Shown here one piece after another: positions 16,829 through 25,069 of a stretch of 64,000 nt of DNA; the first letter of the stretch is position 1, and every line of letters starts with the position of its first letter. The notes under the pieces were generated by a model. The model had not been told where the DNA came from and made no database searches. It saw nothing but the letters and a program-made list of their open reading frames with translations. The translations under genes and the position numbers were made by a program. The DNA is taken from positions 35,030 through 99,029 of the forward strand of contig NZ_VRLS01000006.1 of NCBI RefSeq assembly GCF_008017825.1, written 5' to 3'. The stretch is from Mesonia sp008017825 (GTDB taxonomy: Bacteria > Bacteroidota > Bacteroidia > Flavobacteriales > Flavobacteriaceae).

Positions 16829-17080
16829 TTACTTCTTAAACTTAGCGTATTTGTTTTTGAACTTGTCAATACGACCAGCTGAATCGATTAACTTCGTCTT
16901 ACCAGTATAAAACGGGTGAGAAGTTCTAGAGATTTCTAACTTCACCAAAGGATATTCAGTTCCTTCTACGTCGATTGTTTCTTTTGTATTTACGGTAGAC
17001 TTTGTTAAAAAAATCTCGTCGTTAGACATATCTTTAAAAGCTACAAGTCTATAATTTTCTGGATGGATTCCTTGTTTCAT
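16829..17080 (-). CDS. rpmE2: 50S ribosomal protein L31, type B
   Basis: An 83-residue L31. It opens MKQGIHPENYRLVAFKDMSN and has the SRTSHPFYTGKTKLIDSAGR core. The zinc-binding cysteines of type A L31 are absent, and the length (about 80 against 70) also marks the zinc-independent type B. Its own promoter lies 38 bp upstream and a hairpin terminator follows. Confidence 0.96.
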   Translation of the reverse strand: MKQGIHPENYRLVAFKDMSNDEIFLTKSTVNTKETIDVEGTEYPLVKLEISRTSHPFYTGKTKLIDSAGRIDKFKNKYAKFKK

Positions 17081-17117
17081 CTTCTTAATCTTTAAATCTT
17101 ATGATTTTTTCGAGGTG

Positions 17118-17147
17118 CAAATTTAAACAATTCTTAGAATAAAACAA
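17118..17147 (-). promoter_or_regulatory. Promoter of rpmE2
   Basis: On the minus strand TTG (17147-17145), 19-bp spacer, TAAATTTG (17125-17118): textbook Bacteroidota promoter, about 38 bp before the start codon. Confidence 0.7.
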
Positions 17148-17209
17148 TCTTTTTCTAAAAATTATTCCTACAAATATAAACTTTTCATCAAGACTATGTA
17201 ACCTTTTTC

Positions 17210-17217
17210 TATATTTG
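17210..17217 (+). promoter_or_regulatory. -7 element upstream of the DUF4199 gene
   Basis: TATATTTG, 34 bp before the ATG at 17252; -33 box not clear. Confidence 0.45.
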
Positions 17218-17251
17218 TGTACTAACCAATCAGAAACTTAAAAGAACAATC

Positions 17252-17788
17252 ATGGAAGCTAATAACACAGTTAAGCCTATTGCAAGTAATTTGGGAGTAG
17301 TACTAGGTATTTCTCTAACATTATTCATTATTCTTATTTACGCATTTAATTTAGAACTTATTACAGAATGGTATATTGGAATTATTGAATTTTTAATAAT
17401 TGTAATTTTAGGCGGCTATGCCTGTTCTAAAGCTAAAAAACATTTTACAGAACCTTTTACATTTAAAAATAGCTTCAGTGCTTTCTTTATAACTATCGCC
17501 ATAGGCCTAGCTATTTATTCGTTGGTAAATTATATTCTTTTTAATTTTGTAGATCCAGAAGCAGCTAATTACATTGTAGAAGTTTCTATTGAAAAAGTAC
17601 GAGAAACTATGAGCAGTTTTGGGGGTACTGAAGAACAAATCAATCAAGTAGTTGCCGATATGCAAAATGAAAATCAATTTTCGCTTTCTAACCAAGCCAT
17701 CGGTTTAGCTGTAAAACTTGTATTTTATTCGGTTATAGGTTTACTGGTTGCTCTTATTTTTAAAGAAAAATCTAATCAAGTAGCATAA
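17252..17788 (+). CDS. DUF4199 family membrane protein
   Basis: A 178-residue protein with four predicted membrane helices (about residues 13-35, 40-58, 70-95 and 150-172). An acidic, Gln/Asn-rich loop lies between helices 3 and 4 (EQINQVVADMQNENQ). The KKHFTEPFTFKNSFSAFFIT segment fits DUF4199, a Bacteroidota family of unknown function. It lies 3 bp before the glycosyltransferase gene, and small membrane proteins of this kind commonly precede such transferases, so a joint role in glycolipid handling is plausible but unproven. Confidence 0.75.
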   Translation: MEANNTVKPIASNLGVVLGISLTLFIILIYAFNLELITEWYIGIIEFLIIVILGGYACSKAKKHFTEPFTFKNSFSAFFITIAIGLAIYSLVNYILFNFVDPEAANYIVEVSIEKVRETMSSFGGTEEQINQVVADMQNENQFSLSNQAIGLAVKLVFYSVIGLLVALIFKEKSNQVA

Positions 17789-17791
17789 AAT

Positions 17792-18745
17792 ATGCAAATT
17801 TCTATCGTTATTCCCCTTTTAAACGAGCAAGAATCTATTCCCGAGTTATACCGTTGGATTACTTCTGTAATGAAAACCAACCAATATAGTTATGAGGTAA
17901 TTTTTATAGATGATGGCAGTAGCGATAGTTCGTGGCAAGAAATTCAGAATATAGTTGCCAAAGATGAGCATATAAAAGCCATACAGTTTTTAAAAAATTA
18001 CGGTAAATCACAAGCTTTACACGCAGGTTTTGAAATGGTTCAAGGAGAAGTGGTCATTACCATGGATGCCGATTTACAAGACAACCCTGAAGAAATTCCA
18101 GAGTTGTTTGAGCTTATAAAAAATGAAAACTTCGATATTATCTCTGGCTGGAAAAAGAAACGTTATGACGACGTTTTAACTAAAAACATTCCATCTAAAC
18201 TATTTAATGCTGCTGCCAGAAAAGTTTCAGGCGTTAAACTACACGATTTTAACTGTGGCTTAAAAGCTTATAAAAAAGAGGTTGTAAAAAATATCGATGT
18301 GTACGGGGAAATGCATCGGTATATTCCGCTTTTAGCGAAAAATGCAGGTTTCTCTAAAATTGATGAAAAAGTAGTTAAACACCAAGCTAGAAAATATGGC
18401 TCTACAAAATTCGGAGCCGAACGTTTTGTCCATGGTTTTCTAGATCTTATCTCTATTTGGTTTTTATCAAAATTTGGAAAAAGACCCATGCATTTATTTG
18501 GAGCTTGGGGAGTAATTATGTTTGCTATTGGCTTTATAACCGCTATTTGGGTAGGCGCATCTAAGCTTTATAAACTCTGGCATCATATTCCAGATATTTT
18601 AGTTACTCAAAATCCTTGGTTCTATATCGCGCTAACGGTGATGGTTTTAGGAACATTACTTTTTATTGCTGGATTTCTTGGAGAACTTATCTTACGAACA
18701 CAAAAAAATCCACAACGTTACAAAATCAGTAAAATACTTAAATAA
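17792..18745 (+). CDS. Family 2 glycosyltransferase, polyprenyl-phosphate type (DPM1/GtrB-like)
   Basis: A 317-residue GT-A fold enzyme. ISIVIPLLNEQESIPELY opens the nucleotide-sugar domain. DDGSSD (about residues 49-54) and the metal-binding MDADLQDNPEEIPE (about 92-105) follow. Two C-terminal membrane helices (about residues 235-258 and 275-298) anchor it, as in GtrB and ArnC relatives. It probably transfers a sugar from a nucleotide donor to a polyprenyl phosphate. It follows the DUF4199 gene by 3 bp. Confidence 0.88.
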   Translation: MQISIVIPLLNEQESIPELYRWITSVMKTNQYSYEVIFIDDGSSDSSWQEIQNIVAKDEHIKAIQFLKNYGKSQALHAGFEMVQGEVVITMDADLQDNPEEIPELFELIKNENFDIISGWKKKRYDDVLTKNIPSKLFNAAARKVSGVKLHDFNCGLKAYKKEVVKNIDVYGEMHRYIPLLAKNAGFSKIDEKVVKHQARKYGSTKFGAERFVHGFLDLISIWFLSKFGKRPMHLFGAWGVIMFAIGFITAIWVGASKLYKLWHHIPDILVTQNPWFYIALTVMVLGTLLFIAGFLGELILRTQKNPQRYKISKILK

Positions 18746-18768
18746 GTACTCGCTTCAGTAATATTCTT

Positions 18769-18776
18769 TACTTTTG
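18769..18776 (+). promoter_or_regulatory. -7 element upstream of the phosphosugar mutase operon
   Basis: TACTTTTG fits TAnnTTTG and ends 22 bp before the ATG at 18799. It would drive the run of five closely spaced genes to 23883. Confidence 0.45.
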
Positions 18777-18798
18777 CACTCTATAATTATCTAATCTT

Positions 18799-20511
18799 AT
18801 GGAAGAAATACTATCTAAAGCCAAAAATTGGTTATCAGACACTTTTGATACCCACACAAGACAGCAAACTCAACATCTAATAGAAAATGATGCAACAGAA
18901 TTAAAAGATAGCTTCTATAAAAACTTAGCTTTTGGTACAGGTGGCATGCGCGGTATAATGGGTGTAGGTACCAATAGGATTAACAAATACACCTTAGGAA
19001 AAAACACTCAAGGGATTTCTAGTTACCTTAAAAAACAATTCCCTAACGAACAACTACAAGTAGCGATTGCTTACGATTGTAGACACAATAGTAAAGAATT
19101 GGCACAAATCGTAGCAAATGTGTTTTCGGCTAACGGTATTAAAGTCTTTTTATTTTCAGACCTAAGACCTACACCAGAGCTTTCTTTTGCTGTAAAACAT
19201 CTTAATTGCCAATGCGGTATTGTACTTACCGCTAGCCACAATCCGCCCGAGTATAATGGCTACAAAGTGTATTGGAAAGACGGCGGACAGCTAGTTCCTC
19301 CCCAGGACGGAGAAATTATTCAGGAGATTGAAAATTTAGAATATCAACACATAAATTTTGAAGCCAAAAAAGAACTCATTCAGTTTATTGATAAAGATGT
19401 AGATGAAGCATTTATTTCAGCATCGATAAAAAATGGTAGTTTTAACGCTTCCGCGGAAGCAAAATCGGCATTAAAAATTGTTTTCACTTCCCTTCACGGG
19501 ACTTCTATAACCTTAATTCCAGAAGTATTAAAACGTGCAGGTTATACCAATGTAAAAGTAGTTGAAGAACAAGCCGAACCAAACGGAGACTTCCCAACGG
19601 TAAAATCTCCTAACCCTGAAGAGCCCGAAGCTTTAAAAATGGCCTTAGAGTTAGCCGATAAGGAACAAGCTGACATTGTTATTGGTACAGATCCCGACAG
19701 TGATAGATTAGGTATCGCTGTAAGAAACCAAGAAGGCAAAATGATTTTACTTAACGGAAATCAAGCGATGGTTTTAATGACCGATTTTCTATTAAAAGAA
19801 CAAAAGAAGAAAGGTTTTAATGATGGAGATTTTATAGCTTCTACCATTGTTTCTACTCCAATGATGCTGCAACTTGCCCAACATTATGGCGTTGAATGTA
19901 AATTAGGATTAACTGGTTTTAAGTGGATTGCTAAAATGATAAAAGATTTCCCTAACCAAGATTTTATTGGCGGCGGGGAAGAGAGTTTTGGTTTTATGGT
20001 AGGCGATTTTGTACGAGATAAAGATGCGGTTACCTCTACCCTACTTATTTGTGAAATTGCAGCTGAAGCTAAAAGCAATAATAGCTCGGTTTATGAACAG
20101 CTGTTGCAATTATATAAAACACACGGTGTTTACCAAGAACGACTTATTTCTTTAGTTAAAAAAGGAATTGAAGGCGCTCAAGAAATTGAGGAAATGCTTA
20201 AAAAGCTTCGAGCAGAAACTCCTACTCATTTTGGTGAGGTTGCTGTAAAAAGAGTTGAAGATTATCAAATCTCTGAGGCGCAAGAATTACTAACCAATGA
20301 GAAAACAATCTTAGAGATTCCAAAATCTAACGTTCTTATTTATCACTTAGAAGACGGCACTCAGATTGCCGCTAGACCAAGTGGTACAGAACCTAAGATA
20401 AAATTTTATGTTAGCGCAAACGCTAAATTAGAAGATCTACAAGATTACGATAAGGTGAAAAGCGAGTTAGATCAAAAAATAGATGCCGCTTTATCTTATT
20501 TCAATTTTTAA
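18799..20511 (+). CDS. Phospho-sugar mutase (phosphoglucomutase/phosphomannomutase)
   Basis: A 570-residue alpha-D-phosphohexomutase with four domains. The phosphoserine loop is TASHNPPEYNGYK (Ser146). The metal site is GTDPDSDR (Asp 298, 300, 302). GGGEESFGFMVGDFVRDKDA is the sugar-specificity region and ARPSGTEPKIKFYVS the phosphate-binding domain 4 loop. It interconverts hexose 1- and 6-phosphates. Codons for residues 217-221 (Ala-Ser-Ala-Glu-Ala) are a copy of the recurrent palindrome, in a surface-like linker. It starts a gene run with an ABC exporter 12 bp downstream. Confidence 0.93.
   Translation: MEEILSKAKNWLSDTFDTHTRQQTQHLIENDATELKDSFYKNLAFGTGGMRGIMGVGTNRINKYTLGKNTQGISSYLKKQFPNEQLQVAIAYDCRHNSKELAQIVANVFSANGIKVFLFSDLRPTPELSFAVKHLNCQCGIVLTASHNPPEYNGYKVYWKDGGQLVPPQDGEIIQEIENLEYQHINFEAKKELIQFIDKDVDEAFISASIKNGSFNASAEAKSALKIVFTSLHGTSITLIPEVLKRAGYTNVKVVEEQAEPNGDFPTVKSPNPEEPEALKMALELADKEQADIVIGTDPDSDRLGIAVRNQEGKMILLNGNQAMVLMTDFLLKEQKKKGFNDGDFIASTIVSTPMMLQLAQHYGVECKLGLTGFKWIAKMIKDFPNQDFIGGGEESFGFMVGDFVRDKDAVTSTLLICEIAAEAKSNNSSVYEQLLQLYKTHGVYQERLISLVKKGIEGAQEIEEMLKKLRAETPTHFGEVAVKRVEDYQISEAQELLTNEKTILEIPKSNVLIYHLEDGTQIAARPSGTEPKIKFYVSANAKLEDLQDYDKVKSELDQKIDAALSYFNF
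19447..19460. repeat. Recurrent palindrome, copy 2 (perfect 14 bp)
   Basis: GCTTCCGCGGAAGC, a perfect 14-bp palindrome, preceded by C and followed by AAAA, within the phosphosugar mutase gene. Confidence 0.75.
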
Positions 20512-20523
20512 CAAAATTATTTA

Positions 20524-22353
20524 ATGAGTTATTTTAAAAAAGTACTTCAGTTTGCCAAGCCCTACAAGCGCTACGCTATCCTGAATATTATTTGTAATAT
20601 TTTTTACGCTCTTTTTAGCACCTTATCATTTTTGGCATTTATCCCAATGTTACAAGTACTTTTTCAAGAAGAAGATCCTATTCTTGAAAAACCTGTTTGG
20701 GATGGAAACATAGCAGGAATGAAAAGTTTTGCTGGAGATTATGCCAATTTTTTCTTAAACCAAAGAGTCGAAGAACACGGACAAATATCTGCACTAATCA
20801 GTATCTGTATTTTAGTCATTATCCTTTTCTTTTTAAAGAACTTTTTCAACTATATGGCAATGTTTTTTATTGCATCTTTGAGAAATGGAATGCTAAAAGA
20901 CATAAGAAATAAGATTTATGAAAAAATAACAGAGCTTCCTATTTCTTTCTTTTCTGAAAAGAAAAAAGGAGATGTCATTTCAAGAATTACAAGTGATGTG
21001 CAAGAAATACAATCTTCTTTTTTAAGTATGTTAGAAATGTTTATTAAAGAACCCCTAACACTCATTTTTACGCTTATTTTTATGCTATTAATCAGCGTTA
21101 AGCTTACCATTTTTGTGTTGGTGTTTTTACCGTTATCTGGACTTTTAATCTCTAGTATCGGGAAAAAATTAAAATCTAAATCGAATAAAGCTCAGCAAGA
21201 AAATGCTAATTTTCTTTCTATTGTAGAAGAAACTCTATCTAGTTTAAAGATTATTAAGGGGTTTAATGCAGAGAGAAAGTTTAGAAATAAATTTGAAGAA
21301 AGTACAGGAAGGTTAAACATCATACTAAACTCTTTATTACATCGTCAAAATTTAGCTTCACCTATGAGTGAATTTTTAGGTGTTTTAGTGATTACTATTA
21401 TTTTATGGTTCGGAGGGAACATGGTTTTAATTGATGAAACTATGGACGCTTCAACATTTATAGGATTCTTAGTTCTAACCTACAATATTTTAACTCCAGC
21501 GAAAGCAATTTCAAAAGCTACTTATAGTATACAAAAAGGAAATGCTAGTGCAGAACGTATTCATCATATCATAGAAACAGAAACTACTGTAAAAGAACAC
21601 GTTCAAGCGATTAATAAAGAAGATTTTGAAAAAGAGATCACTATCAAGAATATCTCATTTGGTTATGAAGAAGAATATGTTCTTAAAGATTTTTCTTTAA
21701 ATGTAAAAAAAGGAGAAACCGTTGCTTTAGTGGGACAATCTGGTAGTGGTAAATCTACTATTGCTAATTTAGTGACTCGTTTTTACGATGTAAATGAAGG
21801 AAGCATACAAGTGGACGGTGTAGACATAAAAGATCTTTCTAAAGCATCTCTACGTAACTTAACAGGCTTAGTTACTCAAGATTCTATCCTTTTTAATGAT
21901 ACTGTTAGAAACAATATTGCATTAGGTAAAGACAATGCCACCGAAGAAGAAATTATCGATGCATTAAAAATTGCCAATGCTTGGGAGTTTGTTTCAGAGT
22001 TGCCGAATGGTTTAGATACCAATGTGGGTGATGGCGGAGGAAAACTAAGTGGTGGACAGCAACAACGTCTATCAATCGCTCGAGCCGTACTTAAAAATCC
22101 GCCGATAATGATTTTGGACGAAGCAACTTCTGCCTTAGATACTGAAAGTGAGCAGTTGGTACAGAAAGCTTTAGAAAACATGATGAAGAATAGAACTTCT
22201 ATTGTTATTGCTCACCGACTTTCTACCATTCAAAACGCAGATCATATTGTAGTAATGAGAAAAGGTAAAATCATAGAGCAAGGAAAACATCATGAACTTT
22301 TAGCACTCAATGGTGCGTATAAAGGTTTAGTTGATATGCAGTCTTTAGAATAA
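20524..22353 (+). CDS. ABC exporter, fused permease and ATPase (MsbA-like)
   Basis: A 609-residue half-transporter. About six membrane helices occupy the first 330 residues, with a large extracytoplasmic loop after helix 1. The nucleotide-binding domain has Walker A GQSGSGKST (about 402), signature LSGGQQQR, Walker B IMILDEATSALD and the H-loop IAHRLSTI. It should act as a homodimer exporting a lipid or other hydrophobic substrate across the inner membrane. It is placed between the phosphosugar mutase (12 bp) and an ECF sigma gene (10 bp). Confidence 0.92.
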   Translation: MSYFKKVLQFAKPYKRYAILNIICNIFYALFSTLSFLAFIPMLQVLFQEEDPILEKPVWDGNIAGMKSFAGDYANFFLNQRVEEHGQISALISICILVIILFFLKNFFNYMAMFFIASLRNGMLKDIRNKIYEKITELPISFFSEKKKGDVISRITSDVQEIQSSFLSMLEMFIKEPLTLIFTLIFMLLISVKLTIFVLVFLPLSGLLISSIGKKLKSKSNKAQQENANFLSIVEETLSSLKIIKGFNAERKFRNKFEESTGRLNIILNSLLHRQNLASPMSEFLGVLVITIILWFGGNMVLIDETMDASTFIGFLVLTYNILTPAKAISKATYSIQKGNASAERIHHIIETETTVKEHVQAINKEDFEKEITIKNISFGYEEEYVLKDFSLNVKKGETVALVGQSGSGKSTIANLVTRFYDVNEGSIQVDGVDIKDLSKASLRNLTGLVTQDSILFNDTVRNNIALGKDNATEEEIIDALKIANAWEFVSELPNGLDTNVGDGGGKLSGGQQQRLSIARAVLKNPPIMILDEATSALDTESEQLVQKALENMMKNRTSIVIAHRLSTIQNADHIVVMRKGKIIEQGKHHELLALNGAYKGLVDMQSLE

Positions 22354-22363
22354 GTGACTTTAT

Positions 22364-22927
22364 ATGCTTACAGATAAAGAGAAAGAAATTGTAAAAAAAC
22401 TGAAGGAGAATAAAAATCCTGACGCTGCTTTTCAAGAACTTGTAAATTTATACAAGGAGCCTCTTTATTGGCATATTAGAAATATGCTAAAAGACCATGA
22501 AGATACTCACGACGTACTTCAAAATACATTTATAAAGGTCTTTAAATATATTAAAAACTTTAAAGAAGAAAGTAAATTATACAGTTGGATGTATCGTATT
22601 GCTACCAATGAATCTATTACCTTCTTAAATAAAAAAGCTAAAAAGCTAAATATTTCTAATCAAGAATTACAAGATCACCTTCTCAACAATTTAGAAAGCG
22701 ATACCTATTTTGAAGGTAATAAAATACAGCTCGCTCTGCAAAAAGCTATTGCTCAACTACCAGAAAAGCAAAAGCAAGTCTTTAATATGAAGTATTTTCA
22801 AGATTTGAAATATAAAGAGATTGCAGAGATTCTAGAGATAAGTGAAGGTGCTTTAAAATCTAATTATCATCATGCTGTAAAAAAAATTAAAAATTTTTTA
22901 GATCAAGATCAAACCTTAATAGATTAA
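22364..22927 (+). CDS. ECF-type RNA polymerase sigma factor
   Basis: A 187-residue sigma-70 family protein. Region 2 includes HDVLQNTFIKVFKYIKNFKEESKLYSWMYRIATNE. Region 4 includes QLPEKQKQVFNMKYFQDLKYKEIAEIL, then GALKSNYHHAVKKIK as the recognition helix. Regions 1 and 3 are lacking, as usual for ECF factors. It starts 10 bp after the ABC exporter gene and 18 bp before a membrane protein gene, the classic sigma/anti-sigma layout. Confidence 0.92.
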   Translation: MLTDKEKEIVKKLKENKNPDAAFQELVNLYKEPLYWHIRNMLKDHEDTHDVLQNTFIKVFKYIKNFKEESKLYSWMYRIATNESITFLNKKAKKLNISNQELQDHLLNNLESDTYFEGNKIQLALQKAIAQLPEKQKQVFNMKYFQDLKYKEIAEILEISEGALKSNYHHAVKKIKNFLDQDQTLID

Positions 22928-22945
22928 AAGAGTCTAAATTAGAGA

Positions 22946-23458
22946 ATGAGCAAAAAGAAGCACATATTAAAACATAAAACAGGATTTAAAACTCCAGAAA
23001 ATTACTTTGAAGATTTTCAAGTGAATATGCCCTCATTCAGTGAAGAGATAGAGATTGAAAACAAAAGTATAGATTCAGGGTTTAAAGTTCCGCAAAATTA
23101 TTTTGAAAACTTTAAAGTAGAATTACCTCAAGAAAACAAGAAAGGAAAAGTTATTTTGTTATTTAGCGTTAAGACTATTTCTAAAGTATCAGCCATTGCT
23201 GCCATTTTCCTTATCGGATTTTTTGTTTTTAAAAATCAATTCTCTTTCAATCAATTTTCAAACGAAGAAGATATAAATCCTATTGCTTTAGAAGAACAAT
23301 TAGAGAAAGATTTTTTTAATATTGAATTTAGAGATTTTGAGGTCTCCCTTAACGGAAATAATACCGTAGATGAAAAAGAACTGAAAAGTATAGATGAAGA
23401 TGCTATCTTAGATTACCTTTCAGAAAATGCAGAACTAATTACATTAATTGAAGAATGA
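22946..23458 (+). CDS. Putative membrane anti-sigma-like protein with duplicated YFExF motif
   Basis: A 170-residue bitopic protein. The cytoplasmic N-terminus holds two near-identical motifs, GFKTPENYFEDFQV (about residues 11-24) and GFKVPQNYFENFKV (about 46-59). A membrane helix (about 83-103) and an acidic extracytoplasmic domain (DEKELKSIDEDAILDYLSEN) follow. It has no zinc anti-sigma motif. Position behind an ECF sigma gene suggests it restrains the sigma factor, with the repeats as candidate sigma-binding elements; this is inference. Its stop overlaps the next start by 4 bp. Confidence 0.65.
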   Translation: MSKKKHILKHKTGFKTPENYFEDFQVNMPSFSEEIEIENKSIDSGFKVPQNYFENFKVELPQENKKGKVILLFSVKTISKVSAIAAIFLIGFFVFKNQFSFNQFSNEEDINPIALEEQLEKDFFNIEFRDFEVSLNGNNTVDEKELKSIDEDAILDYLSENAELITLIEE

Positions 23459-23883
23459 AAAAAATAATATACATCGCATTTATTTTTCTTTTTTCGTCTC
23501 AGCTTATTTCAGCACAAGATAATGATGACGAAAAAATTAAAGCGCTTAAAATATCGCACATTACTAAGGCACTAGATCTTTCTCAAAAAGAAGCAGAGAG
23601 CTTTTGGCCTATTTACAATCAGTTTGAGGAAAAAACCGATAAGCTCTATGAAGCAAAATGGTGTGATGTAAAAAACGGAATTGATTTAATTGAAGAAATA
23701 GATGAAGCAACAGCTAAAACTTTAATTGAGCAATACGTAAGCCTTAAAAAAGAAAGTGCAGACCTTAAAGGAGAGTTTGTTGAAAAATTACATCAAGTAA
23801 TATCTTATAAAAAAATATTGATGTTAAAAAAGGCAGAGAGGGATTTTCATAGAATTCTTCTAGAACAATATAAAAAGGATTAA
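23455..23883 (+). CDS. Periplasmic sensor-like protein of the ECF operon (Spy/CpxP-like)
   Basis: A 142-residue secreted helical protein. The signal peptide is MKKIIYIAFIFLFSSQLISA-Q. The mature part is charged and helical, with LSQKEAESFWPIYNQFEEK, reminiscent of the LTxxQ-type Spy/CpxP folds that bind misfolded envelope proteins. Start and stop overlap (ATGA) with the putative anti-sigma gene, so the two are coupled. Flavobacterial relatives are often labelled sensor of ECF-type sigma factor; direct evidence is lacking. Confidence 0.7.
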   Translation: MKKIIYIAFIFLFSSQLISAQDNDDEKIKALKISHITKALDLSQKEAESFWPIYNQFEEKTDKLYEAKWCDVKNGIDLIEEIDEATAKTLIEQYVSLKKESADLKGEFVEKLHQVISYKKILMLKKAERDFHRILLEQYKKD

Positions 23884-23914
23884 AGATTCATAATTTTTGG
23901 TTAGTGTTAATTCG

Positions 23915-24994
23915 TTAATGGCTCAGGACTTCTTGTTTTGAGCCATTTTCTATAAAAACTAATTTTGCAATTCTCCCTTTTCCAGCGGCATAAGCGGTAT
24001 AATCATTTAAAAAGCTTATCGTATAAAATGGTTCTTCGCTTAATTGCTTCCAGCTTCTACCATAATCTGAAGAATAAGATATTCCCGTAAATCCTACAGC
24101 AACAATCTCTCTGGCGTTACTATTAGGAACAAACTTAATGCAGCTTTTATAACCTGGTTTTTCACCTTCAGCAATTATTTTCCAAGTTTTTCCTCCGTCC
24201 TTAGTAATAGCTTTATTTTGTTGTTTGCCATCTGGGTTAGTATAATCGCCACCTATAACAATACCTGTACTTTCATTGTAAAAATCAATACTATAAATTC
24301 CTGTTGTTGATTTGCCTGAAATTATTGGAGTTTCATACACTTCCCACGACTCTCCCATATTTTCAGAAAAATAGATTCGAGAGGTTTTACCTCCAGTTGC
24401 TATCCAAACTTTATCCTCTACAATAGAAATATTAGTATTGCTTGCTGCAAAAGCTGCTTCTCCTTCAATTATTGAAGGTAATTTTTCACAAGGCACTTTT
24501 TCCCAGTTCTCCCCACCATCTTTCGTTATTAAAATTGAAATACAATCCTTAGTGGGATCTCCCATTGCTATTCCGTTAAGGTCGTCATAAAAAGCCATGG
24601 CATCATAAAATACTTTCTCCCCTTCCTCTTTATAACTCAGCTTACGTTTCCCAAAATAATTTACTTTATACAATAAGGCGGGATTTCCGGCAGACAGTAT
24701 ATAATCTGCTTCTTTAGTTCTTGAAATAGCCCTAAACTCTAAGTCTTTGGCTTCTTGAACTTGACCAATATATGCCACCGAATTATCTGCAGTATTTAAA
24801 TAACCGAATTCACCTCCAGAAGCCCCATAGAAAATATGATTTTCACATACGTGTAAAGCTCTAATACTCTCTGGTCTTTTTATAATGGTTTCTATTTTTA
24901 CAGCATTAAAATCTTTTAAAGAGTTATCGTTTTGCGATACATTAACGCATCCCCAAAAAAGAAATAAAAACAAAATAGAAATTAGGTACTTCAT
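23915..24994 (-). CDS. YCF48/BNR-repeat beta-propeller lipoprotein
   Basis: A 359-residue protein. The signal ends in LFLFWGCVNVS (lipobox Cys about 16). The body carries BNR/Asp-box-like repeats: SILITKDGGENWEKV, YFSENMGESWEVYE, AITKDGGKTWKII and YSSDYGRSWKQL. These sortilin/YCF48-type blades predict a beta-propeller on the outer envelope. No catalytic residues were recognised, so a binding or assembly role is more likely than an enzyme, although annotations call relatives oxidoreductase. Divergent from the RsmB-like gene with facing -7 elements. Confidence 0.82.
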   Translation of the reverse strand: MKYLISILFLFLFWGCVNVSQNDNSLKDFNAVKIETIIKRPESIRALHVCENHIFYGASGGEFGYLNTADNSVAYIGQVQEAKDLEFRAISRTKEADYILSAGNPALLYKVNYFGKRKLSYKEEGEKVFYDAMAFYDDLNGIAMGDPTKDCISILITKDGGENWEKVPCEKLPSIIEGEAAFAASNTNISIVEDKVWIATGGKTSRIYFSENMGESWEVYETPIISGKSTTGIYSIDFYNESTGIVIGGDYTNPDGKQQNKAITKDGGKTWKIIAEGEKPGYKSCIKFVPNSNAREIVAVGFTGISYSSDYGRSWKQLSEEPFYTISFLNDYTAYAAGKGRIAKLVFIENGSKQEVLSH

Positions 24995-25010
24995 GAAATA
25001 GATTTAAATT

Positions 25011-25050
25011 CAAATATAACATTAATCCCCCATAAAATTCACTAACTTTG
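25011..25050. promoter_or_regulatory. Divergent promoter region
   Basis: TATATTTG on the minus strand (25018-25011) serves the propeller lipoprotein, 16 bp before its start. TAACTTTG on the plus strand (25043-25050) lies 19 bp before the RsmB-like ATG. The two -7 boxes are 24 bp apart, so the promoters overlap and may compete. Confidence 0.5.
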
Positions 25051-25069
25051 CGCGCTAAATTTTTTATAC

